Origin: Tragulus kanchil
Lineage: Eukaryota > Chordata > Mammalia > Artiodactyla > Tragulidae
Direction: 5' to 3'
Assembly: GCA_022376925.1 (NCBI GenBank)
Contig: JAIOJX010000025.1
Location: 139,955,301-140,019,300 of the forward strand
DNA length: 64,000 nt
Part shown: positions 1-12,245 of the stretch, in pieces
Numbering within the stretch: the stretch's first letter is position 1
Layout of the letters: every line of letters starts with the position of its first letter
Notes under the pieces: generated by a model
Database searches by the model: none
What the model was told of the DNA's origin: nothing
What the model saw: only the letters and a program-made list of their open reading frames with translations
Program-made: the position numbers and the translations under genes

Positions 1-273
1 TGTCTTCTGGGATCAAAACTAAGATTGCCAGGGACAGTCACCGTAAGCCTTAAAACCCTGCTGGAATATTTAAATGCTACAGGAGGTAGCACTCCCCATA
101 TAAACGCTGTCAGGAAGAGAGTACTAAATTTTAGGTCCCACAATTTAAGACTGCACTCTGCATGTTTAAAATTACTTATTCAGTTACCTTATTCAGGAGC
201 ATACAAAGTGCTTGGTATAATATTCCCTTTGAGTTAGTGTGGTGTGTTGTAAAGAACATAATTTAGAGAAACA

Positions 274-410
274 GAAGACAGTTTCCAGTCTTAGTTCTGC
301 CAGCGAAAAGCTCTGTGACCTTGGGCAATTCACTTTGATTCTTGGGTCCCTGTATCCTCCTTGGCACTGATTGGATGAGGTGACATCTACAATTTCCTCT
401 TGTTGTAAAA
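274..410 (+). repeat. MIR fragment
   Basis: TTCCAGTCTTAGTTCTGCC and TGTGACCTTGGGCAATTCAC are the MIR core. The copy at 1356-1492 comes from duplication A. Confidence 0.7.
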
Positions 411-469
411 ATTTCATTTATTGTAGAATTTCAAGGCTGTTTGAAGGACCCAGATCATCCTTTATAAGA

Positions 470-575
470 TTTTAAAGGCCTCACCTGGAACCCCACCCAA
501 GGTCACAGAGCCATTGCTAGTAGAAGCAGAATTGGAAGCAGGTTCTTCTTTTACTCAGCATCATGTTCTTTATAA
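470..575 (-). repeat. Possible MIR fragment
   Basis: CCCAAGGTCACAGAGCCATT followed by AGAAGCAGAATTGGAAGC fits the reversed MIR core. Confidence 0.5.
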
Positions 576-1355
576 TAGGCCTCACCAACACAAGGGAAAT
601 ATTGCTCCAGTCACTTTCTAGTGAAAACAGCATTTTCTTTTTCTTTTCTGCTTTTTCCTTTCTTTTTTACTTCTTGAGAATATATGTTTCAGGGTCTAAT
701 CTCTAGTTTACATATAGTCTTTCTTGACACCACATATTTGTAAGTTGGAACAGTCTTATATGTATACTTTTTAGAATATTTAAGTTTCAAATTATGTTTC
801 ATTTGGATAAACATTAGTATTTAAGTTCCTTGAACATAAATGGATTAATTATTGGGCATGCGGCCTAGAAAGAGGAAACAAGTTAAATAGTAGGGGAATT
901 TAGCCTAAGTTTGGACTTTTGTCATGAATTCATCAATGAATAATTACAGAGTTATTAATCAGTCAGAAAATATTGTTTAAACATCTAGTACTTGCCAGGC
1001 ACTGTGCTAAGTGCTGACATATGATAACTACGAAGAAGAAAGACTCCCACACATTCTGGAGATTCTATATCGGCATGCTGTCTGTCTTCTGGGATCAAAA
1101 CTAAGATTGCCAGGGACAGTCACCGTAAGCCTTAAAACCCTGCTGGAATATTTAAATGCTACAGGAGGTAGCACTCCCCATATAAACGCTGTCAGGAAGA
1201 GAGTACTAAATTTTAGGTCCCACAATTTAAGACTGCACTCTGCATGTTTAAAATTACTTATTCAGTTACCTTATTCAGGAGCATACAAAGTGCTTGGTAT
1301 AATATTCCCTTTGAGTTAGTGTGGTGTGTTGTAAAGAACATAATTTAGAGAAACA

Positions 1356-1492
1356 GAAGACAGTTTCCAGTCTTAGTTCTGCCAGCGAAAAGCTCTGTGA
1401 CCTTGGGCAATTCACTTTGATTCTTGGGTCCCTGTATCCTCCTTGGCACTGATTGGATGAGGTGACATCTACAATTTCCTCTTGTTGTAAAA
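1356..1492 (+). repeat. MIR fragment (duplicate)
   Basis: Same MIR core as 274-410, inside duplication A. Confidence 0.7.
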
Positions 1493-1548
1493 ATTTCATT
1501 TATTGTAGAATTTCAAGGCTGTTTGAAGGACCCAGATCATCCTTTATA

Positions 1549-3263
1549 GAATTTTTGAGCTACTTCATTACCCTCACCACACAGCATGATATTTGAAAGT
1601 ATAGTTTTTGTCACAGAGACATTATATGATCCAGTCTGCCTACTCTCACCCCATTAGTGCTCCTGTTGGAGGGAAGAAGGAGGAAGAAGCCAATATATGC
1701 CTGCTGACTTGAGGGATAGCTGAAGGCATTGGAAGTGTTTGGCCTGGACTAGATTAACCTTGGGGGAAGTAAAAGCCAGTGTGAACTCTCTGGATGGGTG
1801 TCACCAAGCGTAGGTACTCACTGTACGAAGAAGAAAACATGCTTTTTGCCGTTCACAAAGTCACCTGGTAGAGGAGACAGATGCATGAAAACCATGTGAG
1901 GAGTCCTGATGCAGAGGCAGGAAGGGTTGGAGATGAGAGGGTCCTGCTAGAGACGAAATGGAAGTATAAAGGGAAGAGTGTGTTCTGTTGTTTCCCCAGA
2001 AAGCAGACTGTTAGCGGGTGGATAAAAGGTACAGTGGGCCGATATGGCTAAATATAAGGAGGGGATTTCTAATAATTGAAACAGTTTACCAGCAGACGGC
2101 ATGCTTCAGGATGGAGAGGAAGTCTCTGCTTTGTGCTCATACAAAAGATTCTAGGCACATCTGCTGGACACCTGCACCAGGTGGGTGGCTGGGTAAGGTC
2201 ATCGCTACCATGCCTTTAGCCACTCAGACTTGGTGAGATCCCTCGCAAGTGTGAGACCAAACAGCTTTCTTTCCTTGGAATCGTCTTGTAGGAAGCCACA
2301 GGGCAGATTTTGTGATATCAAGTGAAAACTACAGCAACAGAAAAATGAGATAGTTTTGCTGAAAAGGGAAGCCATTATTTCCATTACCGTTGCTATGCCC
2401 ATTACATAACTCTTATTATCTACAGTGAAAATGCATGAGCCCAAATCAGGATAGTGCATACACAGAAAAACCCAAGACAGCCTCATTCCTTAGCAAGTAG
2501 TGGACTCCATGACTTCCAAAATGAGGGATGATGGAATGCAGCATGTGTGGGAGGTTTCTGTGTTAGGTTTTACTCCAAAGTGCTAACCTAAGATTTCCTT
2601 TGAGCCTGTTACCTTTAAGCTGCATGGCTCTTCTACAAATTCACAAAACAAAAAATGTAAGCACCGTGGATTCTGCTGCCATTGCTGGTAACCTGCTGGC
2701 AGTGATTGTAACAAGACTTGCCAAGCACACATTGACCCTCCGAGTCACATTGGTTCCTATGGAGATTAACACCATCAACGGTGAGAACAACAGCCCAGAA
2801 GTGCGATTGGTGTTAGACAGGGAGGAGAAAAATGGCAATATAATCCTCCAGAAATGCAGCGATTGGAATGAAAAAGGTACTTGGGGTGGTGCAGCTCAGG
2901 AGAGAAATGACCTGTAATGGCATTGCAACCTACTTCTCCAGCTCTTCCTGCAAATGGCTGGGAAAAAGCGCAGTTCCTGGCAAATAGGCTACATTCTACT
3001 TTTACTTATCTGGCCACTTCCAGCAAGTTCTCTTCTCATTCCAGGTAGCTTCTCTCTTCAACAGAGTGTGTCGAAGGTGACCTCACCACAGACCAAGTGG
3101 TCCTGGTGCTAGAGCCTCAAGTGTGATGAATGTGGTGGGCTTCCTGGCTGGGGAGGACACAGATTACTTAGATATGTCTTGGGAGGTTTGCATTTTCTCT
3201 CTGGATAGAATGATTTTTACCTCTATTCAAAGAAAACCGTAAGTGGAATTTCACAGTTTAAGG
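1549..3263. other. Single-copy stretch, no gene recognised
   Basis: No repeat family or coding homology recognised. A 105-codon open frame at 2600-2917 has no family I know and no codon signal. Confidence 0.5.
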
Positions 3264-3889
3264 TGTTTCCTGTGTCTTAATAGAACAGCTCTGGTTTACC
3301 GAACATTAGAGTCTGTGTCTTTTTTTTGGGAGTTGAAGGAGGGTGTATACTGTGGCGACCTCCCATCTCCCTATTCCCTGGCCACCAGTTCTGTCTGGCC
3401 ACTACCACAAGCAACTTTGTGCACAGGCTCATCGTCCTGGTGCCTGAGTTTCCAACCTCTCCCCCAGAGGGGAAAGTCTGAAAGCATTTTCCAAATTCGA
3501 GATCTTTGACTCATGCCCAGCGCAGATAAATCAGGGTATATACAGTGAGCTGTCGTTTTTCTTGTCTTTCTCATATCAGCGATTGTGGAAAATACCTATT
3601 AGTTGTTGAATGATCAAACAGATGTAAGAAGAATAGCTGGTTTCAAGCAAAATCAGGTTAAATTGCATCAAAAGTAACCAAGCTGAAATGACAACATGTC
3701 ATCCTGGAAAAGAAAGAAGATAATGGTTTTTCAAAGGGATGACAAGGCATTTGTTTTTTTTTTTTGGTGGAAACGAGAGTTAATAGGATGTTTAGAGATG
3801 AAAAAAACCTGCCGCTATTCCCCCAGTGTTGGTTGTTGAGGGCTGTTCTGTCTACTTGGGGGTAAGACTTGGTACAGAAGGACGTGCAC

Positions 3890-4060
3890 TGGGCTGTGCA
3901 TGATTACAGAGTCAGCTGAACTGCTCTGGAGTCTTAGGCAAGGCTCCCACGGTCCCTGGGCCTCAGTTGACTATTTTATGTACACAGCCTCAGGACTGTG
4001 CTTGACATGGAATAAACACTCAATAAATGCTAGTGATAATGATAATGATGATTTCGACAG
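3890..4060 (+). repeat. MIR fragment with a GAT-rich end
   Basis: CTGCTCTGGAGTCTTAGGCA, GGGCCTCAGTTGAC and AATAAACACTCAATAAATGC are MIR-like. The usual TATTATTAT end has grown into a GAT/AAT-rich tract that runs to about 4115. Confidence 0.7.
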
Positions 4061-4115
4061 TGACAACAGTGATGATGGTGATGATCAGGATGATGTTGAT
4101 GTAATGATCATGATT
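4030..4115. repeat. GAT/GATGAT-rich low-complexity tract
   Basis: Degenerate GAT, AAT and GAC triplets extending from the MIR tail; copied at 5139-5224. Gives an Asp/Asn-rich frame with no other sign of coding. Confidence 0.8.
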
Positions 4116-4998
4116 ATCAAAGCATTTCCCGCCCACCCCAATTCCAAATTCTGTGATTCTGGAAAAGGAACTTCATCAAAAACAAATTTAAGGAGGCTTT
4201 GTAAAGGTTCTGCATCATAGGAAGCTCAGAGAGTTATATTTGTCTACTTAGGGGAGTAATTTAAAAGCAGAGTCTTATGCTCTAGGAACGTGCTTTTCAA
4301 AGTTTTATGTCCTCTGACCTTGCTTAATGGCTTTATGACATCTAATTTCACTGAGCTACACTGATGTTTATGAGATGTTTCCTGTGTCTTAATAGAACAG
4401 CTCTGGTTTACGAACATTAGAGTCTGTGTCTTTTTTGGGAGTTGAAGGAGGGTGTATACTGTGGCGACCTCCCATCTCCCTATTCCCTGGCCACCAGTTC
4501 TGTCTGGCCACTACCACAAGCAACTTTGTGCACAGGCTCATCGTCCTGGTGCCTGAGTTTCCAACCTCTCCCCCAGAGGGGAAAGTCTGAAAGCATTTTC
4601 CAAATTCGAGATCTTTGACTCATGCCCAGCGCAGATAAATCAGGGTATATACAGTGAGCTGTCGTTTTTCTTGTCTTTCTCATATCAGCGATTGTGGAAA
4701 ATACCTATTAGTTGTTGAATGATCAAACAGATGTAAGAAGAATAGCTGGTTTCAAGCAAAATCAGGTTAAATTGCATCAAAAGTAACCAAGCTGAAATGA
4801 CAACATGTCATCCTGGAAAAGAAAGAAGATAATGGTTTTTCAAAGGGATGACAAGGCATTTTTTTTTTTTTTTTGAAGAAAACTAGTGTTAATAGGATGT
4901 TTAGAGATGAAAAAAACCTGCCGCTATTCCCCCAGTGTTGGTTGTTGAGGGCTGTTCTGTCTACTTGGGGGTAAGACTTGGTACAGAAGGACGTGCAC

Positions 4999-5169
4999 TG
5001 GGCTGTGCATGATTACAGAGTCAGCTGAACTGCTCTGGAGTCTTAGGCAAGGCTCCCACGGTCCCTGGGCCTCAGTTGACTATTTTATGTACACAGCCTC
5101 AGGACTGTGCTTGACATGGAATAAACACTCAATAAATGCTAGTGATAATGATAATGATGATTTCGACAG
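4999..5169 (+). repeat. MIR fragment (duplicate)
   Basis: Same as 3890-4060, inside duplication B. Confidence 0.7.
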
Positions 5170-5513
5170 TGACAACAGTGATGATGGTGATGATCAGGAT
5201 GATGTTGATGTAATGATCATGATTATCAAAGCATTTCCCGCCCACCCCAATTCCAAATTCTGTGATTCTGGAAAAGGAACTTCATCAAAAACAAATTTAA
5301 GGAGGCTTTGTAAAGGTTCTGCATCATAGGAAGCTCAGAGAGTTATATTTGTCTACTTAGGGGAGTAATTTAAAAGCAGAGTCTTATGCTCTAGGAACGT
5401 GCTTTTCAAAGTTTTATGTCCTCTGACCTTGCTTAATGGCTTAATGACATCTAATTTCACTGAGCTACACTGTGTACATCAGATAAGCAGCCTAACGATG
5501 TTTATGAGATCAA

Positions 5514-5740
5514 GATCTGGTTATATTCCTGCTTTGCCACCTACCGACTGTGACTTTGGGCAGGTTAGTGAATCTCTCTGTTTTAGTTTCTTCACTTATA
5601 AAATGGGAGGACAGTAGGCATAACTCACATGGTGGTTGTGAGGAAGACATATATTAGTATATGGAAGTTACCTAGATCTGTGTTTATCTGACACATAATC
5701 TACATTCAATGACTATTACATATTAGTATACATCTTTCTG
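5514..5740 (+). repeat. MIR
   Basis: CCGACTGTGACTTTGGGCAG, AAATGGGAGGACAGTAGGC and GGTTGTGAGGAAGACATAT follow the MIR consensus order. Confidence 0.75.
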
Positions 5741-5923
5741 AAAAATTAAGGAGTTAATGAACTATTACATTTTGATCCTTTCCATTTATATGTTAATTTA
5801 TTGGGACACTTTCTAGAGATATCTTTAATTGATTCTGTAGTTGTCAACTCCGTTTTGGGATTTTTTTTCCTCAAATCTTCCTCGAAAAAAGACAAGTGTG
5901 TGTCTATAGAAAGAAAAATTTAA

Positions 5924-6107
5924 GTGAAAGTCCTTCAGTTGTGTCCAACTCTTTGCACCCCATGGATGAGCCATGGAATTCTCCAAGCAAGAATATTAGA
6001 ATGAGGAGCCTTTCCCTTCTCCAGAGGATCTTCCCTACCCAGGGATTGAACCCAGGTCTCCCACATTGCAGACAGATTCTTTACTGTCTGAAGCACCAAG
6101 GAAGCCC
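5924..6107 (-). mobile_element. Bov-tA SINE
   Basis: GTGAAAGTCCTTCAGTTGTG at the left and CACCAAGGAAGCCC at the right are the reverse complement of the Bov-tA tail and tRNA-derived head. It is followed 40 bp later by a second Bov-tA in the opposite direction. Confidence 0.92.
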
Positions 6108-6148
6108 AGTAAGCCTCTGAAAATGAATGCCAAAGCCACATATCTTGA

Positions 6149-6368
6149 GCTTCCCAGGAGACAGTAGCGGCAAAGAACCTGCTTGCCAATGCAAGAAACA
6201 TAAGAGACTTGGGTTCGATCCTTGGATGGGGAAGATCCCCTGGAGGAGGGCAAGGCAAGCCACTCCAATATTCTTGCCTGGAGAATCCCAGGGACAGAGG
6301 AGCCTGGTGGGTTATAGTCCATAGGTCTACAAAGAGTCAGACACGACTGAAGTGACTTGGCATGCATG
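6149..6368 (+). mobile_element. Bov-tA SINE
   Basis: It starts near AGCTTCCCAGG, contains GGGTTCGATCC (B box) and GGAAGATCCCCTGGAGGAGG, and ends with AAAGAGTCAGACACGACTGA. It forms an inverted pair with the element at 5924-6107. Confidence 0.93.
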
Positions 6369-7257
6369 CCACGTGTCTTCCCACAGGATGGCGCTGCTCT
6401 CCTGCCATTCCAGCTCAGCTAACCCAAGGCAGGCAGGGAATTTTGATCAGCATCCAAAGAAACACCTCATCTCTCCCTGCAGAGAGCACAGAGCACAAGA
6501 CTTCATGTTCTGTCAAGTACATGTCACTAATTCTTGCTTTAGATTTCATAGGGACCACATAAAAGCTAAAGCTGTTAGCTTTTAATTATTCCCCCCAGTG
6601 TTTCATTCCAGTCTAAATTTGACTTTTCAAGAACATACTTTGTCTGTGGCCCCTTAACATCCGAAGGATGGTGGTAGAGTGAGAAGCGAAACAGAGTCCG
6701 TCTCCTTTTAGATTGACTATGGAAAACAGACAATTAACAGAAACCACAGGAAACAAGAGGTTGTTTATCTATTGGAGGTAGATGCTGGTGGGACTGCCTC
6801 TGAACACAGTATCACAGAGGTGAATTTTGTCCCCTTTCCCCTTCCCTCCTGTCACAGCCTCTTCTCTATGACCTTAGACCTTGTATTAACGACTGGACCT
6901 CGATGATGCTCATGCCTCATTCTTACCAACCCCTCGCTGCTCCTTACTATCCCTCATGAAAGCTTAACTCTGGCCCTTCTAATTTATTGAAATCCATTCT
7001 CCTGATGGGTTATCATGTGGAGATAATTCCCTCACAAAGGAACAACTTTAACTTTTATTCAAAGCTGGTAATTCCAGAAACCAAGAAATCAGGCTGTCTG
7101 TGCAGACTTTGTTAACTTTTCTGAATGGGCTATGATACTATTTTTGCAAGAAGTTTGTATTTTAGAAACATTATTTATGGAACTAGTGAACTTATTTGAA
7201 AATTGCTAAGAGAGTAGATCTTGAAAGTTTTCCTACCAAGAAAAAGAAATTTGTAAA
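6369..7257. other. Single-copy stretch, nothing recognised
   Basis: AT-rich DNA with short open frames only; no repeat family recognised. Confidence 0.5.
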
Positions 7258-7400
7258 TATGTATGGTGATGGATGTGAAATGAGTTTATTGTGGTGATCA
7301 TTGCACAATGTATGAACAGTCATTGAATCATTATATTGTACACTTGAAACTTAGACAATGTTGGTGACAGTTATATCAAAACTGAGGAGGAATAAAACTA
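7258..7400 (+). mobile_element. L1M 3' UTR fragment
   Basis: GGTGATGGATGTG, ATTGTGGTGATCATTGCAC and TTGTACACTTGAAACTTA resemble the terminal part of old L1 3' UTRs. An AT microsatellite follows directly. Confidence 0.65.
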
Positions 7401-7417
7401 ATCAACTAAAGTTGATC

Positions 7418-7466
7418 ATATATATATATATCACATATATATCATATGTGTGCATATATATATGCA
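7418..7466. repeat. (AT)n-rich microsatellite
   Basis: Runs of TATATATAT interrupted by CACATATAT and GTGTGCATAT. Confidence 0.9.
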
Positions 7467-8159
7467 AGTCGCAGGCATAACATAGTTTTGCTCTCTGCCG
7501 CATCTCTTCTACAAACGCCCAACTCACAGACAGTAGAGGACTTCTCAGATGGTATCAAGTTGCTCCTGAGATGGAGAGACTAGCATGGTGCTAATGGAAA
7601 TCGGATGGCCAGCCTCAGCTTTTGTTAAGAGCTGGTCTTGGCTCCTTCCTTATGGAAAGACCTAGTTGGCTTTGCTCAATCTCTTTCCCTCCTGGGCCAT
7701 CTGAAATCTGTGCCCCGAGCTTGCTGGCAGCTTTCTAAATCTCTGTTCCAAATTTGGCACCACCTTCCTTCATCTGCAACTTTGGAGTCTTCTGATGTAT
7801 TACCCCATGATTCAGGCTGGAGGTGGAAACTGTTTCTTTAACTTGTGGGGGTGTGTGCTCAGTTATCTCCTTACCAGTTCCTATAATAAACTTTTATTTT
7901 CACCATTAAAGAACCTGAATGACACAGCCATTGCACAAATAAATTGTTATTTATCATTTTGAAGACTATTTTGAAGTCAAGGCTATGTGTTGCCCTCTTG
8001 TAGCAGAGCAGAGTGACTTTGATTTGCCCATTTTCGTGTGTGCAGCCTTCCAGTTCAGTCATCTCAAACTGTCACAATGATCTGTGAGAAATATCAATTA
8101 GGCAATTTCACGCCTGTGGTTAAAACTCTTCCTAGACTTCCTGTTCTCTGTTCCTAATG
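7467..8159. other. Single-copy stretch, nothing recognised
   Basis: No coding homology or repeat recognised; the short open frames at 7638 and 7871 look random. Confidence 0.5.
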
Positions 8160-8360
8160 TCTTTATTCACTGTCTCTAGAGCACTAATAACAATTTGTAA
8201 TAATATCCACTTACTCATTAGTGTACTTGTTTATTTTTTATCTTCCCAGCTGGAATGGAGGCTCTAAACAGAAGTTGTAAAGATTTTCTTTTCCATTGAA
8301 TTTCCATGAGCCCACACAGGGCTACACATAAGGAGATACTCTGTAAGTAGTTGTGGGGCA
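8160..8360 (+). repeat. Possible L2 3' end
   Basis: CCAGCTGGAATGGAGGCTC and the CACAGGGCTACACATAAGG-type end resemble L2 3' sequence. It is cut by the start of duplication C. Confidence 0.45.
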
Positions 8361-8454
8361 AACAGTGTTCTTTATCTGCCACTTTCATGACCTAGGACTC
8401 TCAAAGTCCAAAACCAAAGAAAGTTACGAAGGGGTGATAATGAGGAAAAATGAC

Positions 8455-8600
8455 TGTTTATTGAGCATCTACTGTATGTCTGGCATTTCAGTCACAATAA
8501 TTCTATAGTTTGGATTTTGCAAGGTTGATATTATTTCAGTTTTGTAGGTGATAAAGTGAGGTGAAGTGATGGACCCATAGGCACACAGAGCTCAAAGAAA
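8455..8600 (-). repeat. MIR fragment
   Basis: TTATTGAGCATCTACTGTATG and GATGGACCCATAGGCACACA resemble reversed MIR. The copy at 9528-9673 comes from duplication C. Confidence 0.55.
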
Positions 8601-9527
8601 ACTCACATATATTTGGTTTCAGATACTTATTCTATTATTCCTAGCTTTGTCTTTATCATACAATCTCTACATTTCCCTAATCCTGAAGATGGTCTTATTT
8701 TTCAGAGCGTGGGGTAAAGTGACACACATGTAAATATAATACATGCTTGGATATTTTATGTCTTTCCTATAGGAATAGATACATTAGTGAGATGATATTC
8801 TTTTAAATCAGTAAAGCAATCTTGGTGCCCTCAAAGGTTTTTCAGATTGTAGGCTACTTTGTAGGCTAGACCCATGGTAAACCCCAGCATCCAGAGTGAA
8901 GGGCAGTTATTTGGACAGCCCACAATTTTAGGTACATTCATCCCTAACCTAGCTCCTATTACCTGGCTTGTGGAAACAGAGAAGGCAAAACGTAAAGAAT
9001 CTAAAAGGAGATTTTCTTAAGGTATGGGAGATGCCAAGGTACATGCATTCCTTTTTGACTGTTCTTCTGAAGGAGGGAGGGGAATGACCCCAGATGGAGG
9101 GGAACATTCCTCCTACATTTTCCTGCTGGAGATTCAACAGTACAACGGTGCAGGGGCAGAGCACGGTTAGCAGGTGGGCAACGGGTGCCCAGGGGAGATG
9201 CCAAAGGTGCCTGCCATTGGGAGCCATTCCTTAGTGGTCCATGCCAGGCAAAAGGTCAGTGATATCTGGCAATTGGACCAATGGGTTTTGTGCATTAACC
9301 ATATCTCACACCCTTGGAGACAAGAGAGGGATGCATGGAGGAATTTTACAGGAGCTGTGCTCTGTTTAATGGATTTCCATGAGCCCACACAGGGCTACAC
9401 ATAAGGAGATACTCTGTAAGTAGTTGTGGGGCAAACAGTGTTCTTTATCTGCCACTTTCATGACCTAGGACTCTCAAAGTCCAAAACCAAAGAAAGTTAC
9501 GAAGGGGTGATAATGAGGAAAAATGAC

Positions 9528-9673
9528 TGTTTATTGAGCATCTACTGTATGTCTGGCATTTCAGTCACAATAATTCTATAGTTTGGATTTTGCAAGGTTG
9601 ATATTATTTCAGTTTTGTAGGTGATAAAGTGAGGTGAAGTGATGGACCCATAGGCACACAGAGCTCAAAGAAA
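9528..9673 (-). repeat. MIR fragment (duplicate)
   Basis: Same as 8455-8600, inside duplication C. Confidence 0.55.
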
Positions 9674-10779
9674 ACTCACATATATTTGGTTTCAGATACT
9701 TATTCTATTATTCCTAGCTTTGTCTTTATCATACAATCTCTACATTTCCCTAATCCTGAAGATGGTCTTATTTTTCAGAGCGTGGGGTAAAGTGACACAC
9801 ATGTAAATATAATACATGCTTGGATATTTTATGTCTTTCCTATAGGAATAGATACATTAGTGAGATGATATTCTTTTAAATCAGTAAAGCAATCTTGGTG
9901 CCCTCAAAGGTTTTTCAGATTGTAGGCTACTTTGTAGGCTAGACCCATGGTAAACCCCAGCATCCAGAGTGAAGGGCAGTTATTTGGACAGCCCACAATT
10001 TTAGGTACATTCATCCCTAACCTAGCTCCTATTACCTGGCTTGTGGAAACAGAGAAGGCAAAACGTAAAGAATCTAAAAGGAGATTTTCTTAAGGTATGG
10101 GAGATGCCAAGGTACATGCATTCCTTTTTGACTGTTCTTCTGAAGGAGGGAGGGGAATGACCCCAGATGGAGGGGAACATTCCTCCTACATTTTCCTGCT
10201 GGAGATTCAACAGTACAACGGTGCAGGGGCAGAGCACGGTTAGCAGGTGGGCAACGGGTGCCCAGGGGAGATGCCAAAGGTGCCTGCCATTGGGAGCCAT
10301 TCCTTAGTGGTCCATGCCAGGCAAAAGGTCAGTGATATCTGGCAATTGGACCAATGGGTTTTGTGCATTAACCATATCTCACACCCTTGGAGACAAGAGA
10401 GGGATGCATGGAGGAATTTTACAGGAGCTGTGTTCTGTATTAACTGATGGCCTGATGCTCACTGAGGAGTGACGCATTTCACTCGCAGGCTGGATTAGCT
10501 TGTTTTAAGACATGAGGACTACTCCTATCCTAAAGGACAGTTGTGAGGACTGAATGAGGCCACATGTGTGGAGTACCTGCTCCATGCCTAGACCATGGTA
10601 TGTGACCGGCATGGTTAATCTCCTCCCTTGCCCTTAATGTATTGTCTTGAACTGCCAAAGGCACTGTGTTTTTGCAGAGTGGAATAATTTGAATACCAAG
10701 AGCACTGCCATAAGATACTAGTGCTGAATCTTTGTACCAGGGAGTATTCGAGCTTCTTTATATGTAGAAATGTATTTAA

Positions 10780-10940
10780 TCTTATTAGGTGTATACTTTT
10801 ATTCTCTCCATTTTATAGAAGGGCAACAGAAGTGCCAAGAGGTTAAGTAACTCATGCAAGGTCACACCGTTGGCAAATGGAAGTGAGGATTCATATCTGA
10901 GCAGTGACCTGGGGCTTAACCAATACACCTACTGCTGCTT
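10780..10940 (-). repeat. MIR
   Basis: CTCCATTTTATAGAAGGGCA, GAGGTTAAGTAACTCATGC and AAGGTCACACCGTTGGC are the reversed MIR core. Confidence 0.75.
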
Positions 10941-12114
10941 TGTTCCAAGTGTGTTCAGGTAATGAAGAAAGCCTGGCCTGAGTGCTTTCAGTAGACAAGG
11001 CTGTGCACTGTACAGCCACAGGGAGCTCCACTTACACACTCTGGATAGATGCCCGGACAGTGAGCGCCGGGGTCCTGGTTGTGATACCCTCCCTGAAATG
11101 AGACGGTCTACCAAAGTGCTGTTAAACAGGTCAAAAATTGCCAAAGGAACAAAGAGGACTGAGCTTAATTTTGAGTCTTTTGTCTATTTACAAAGCATAG
11201 TATGTCTAAGACTTTAGTATCTGGAAAGATTACTTTTTTGGGCAACAGATAAGTGCTTTATTTTATGCAAAATGTATCTCTTTAGTAGATAAAGTTACCT
11301 TTCTGCTTTGGGTATTTACAAGTTTAGAACTAGTCGGGGGTTTCAATTTTGCTAATTGTGTGTGACCAATGCTATGTATTTCAGTGAGCTAGTTTACCAG
11401 ATGATCTTGTGTACTTCCTTTCTTTTATCTTTGTTGTGATTTCTTTTAAATATTTACATTTCTCTGTCTAACGGCATTCATTCTTACTGGCTGATTCCAA
11501 TCCTGGGTCATGAGGTAGAGTCAGTGAATGTGGCATACTTCCCCCCTGAAGAGGCATTGAGCAGGCCCCCATCTGCAGTTCCCGTTCATTGTACAGAATG
11601 ACCAAGCCCAAAAACTTGAGCCCCAGGCAATGTTTGACGTAAATGACTCCTGGCTATTTCAGAAGGAAGAATATTCTTTCTGCTCTTTGCAGGAAAAGTG
11701 TTGCCGATTTTATGGCTGATTGATTGACTGCATGATGGCAGTTCGACTGTAAAGACCATCATCTTGACACAGTTAGTATTACATTTGGTCTACTGAGGGC
11801 GGGCTTGATTTTGATAAACACTTAGCTGAAAGGAAAAGTCTGTCTCTTGATAGAGCAGCCATGGAAGTTGACAGAAACAAGAAAGCAGGTGGTCTTGGTG
11901 GAATAAAGATCAAGAGAACTGTGTACAAGTCCCACAGGTCTAGTCTGTTCCCTTTATATGCCGTGAGGTACCACATTTAACATCTGCCAGGGATGGGGCT
12001 TGGTATCGAAATCTGTTGGAGAGGAAAGGAAAATAACGGAAAATGTTCCAGGAGATTTCCATCTTCTTTTGTCTTTCCAGCAACCCTAAAAGATAATCAT
12101 TTCTAAAATACTTA

Positions 12115-12245
12115 TCTCTCATCTGGAGGTGACACAGCTTTAGAGGGGTTCAGGACCTTACCCAAGGTCACATAGCTGAACGGTAACAAGGTCAGAATTA
12201 GTAACTGGGTGGGTTTGACCCTAAACATGATCACTAAAACTCCTT
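12115..12245 (-). repeat. MIR
   Basis: CCTTACCCAAGGTCACATAG preceded by a degenerate GAGGTGACAC segment, in MIR reverse order. Confidence 0.7.

Larger units (their letters stand above)
1..1548. repeat. Tandem duplication A (period about 1082 bp), left copy cut by window edge
   Basis: Bases 1-466 recur at 1083-1548 with no difference I could see. If this pair is tandem like the others, the junction is at 466/467, and the first copy of 467-1082 lies upstream of the window. Each copy carries a plus-strand MIR fragment. Sequence after 1548 is single copy. Confidence 0.9.
3264..5510. repeat. Tandem duplication B (period about 1110 bp)
   Basis: 3264-4376 is repeated at 4377-5510. Copy 1 lacks about 25 bp just before the junction; that stretch is present at about 5472-5497 in copy 2. 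Copy 2 lacks a C and has a shorter T run within its first 60 bases. A T-run/GGTGG region near 3765 differs from its partner near 4870. Both copies contain the same MIR and GAT-rich tract. Confidence 0.95.
8300..10450. repeat. Tandem duplication C (period 1073 bp)
   Basis: 8300-9372 is repeated at 9373-10450. The last 20 bases of copy 1 (about 9357-9372) are a degraded version of the end of copy 2 (about 10432-10450). The interior looks identical. The joint is at ATTTCCATGAG. Confidence 0.95.

Noticed and set aside
2600..2917. 105-codon frame as a possible exon
   Set aside because: No recognised homology or splice context, and an antisense frame of 65 codons is open over the same bases.
3900..4220. 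Asp/Asn-rich open frame resembling an acidic low-complexity protein (repeated at 5009-5329)
   Set aside because: It starts inside a MIR and reads through a GAT-rich tail expansion; the two copies come from duplication B.
5935..6367. Overlapping 60-110 codon frames on both strands
   Set aside because: They are translations of two Bov-tA SINEs in opposite orientation.
5924..6368. Inverted Bov-tA pair as a designed hairpin or regulatory structure
   Set aside because: Two diverged SINEs in opposite orientation occur by chance in SINE-dense bovid DNA.
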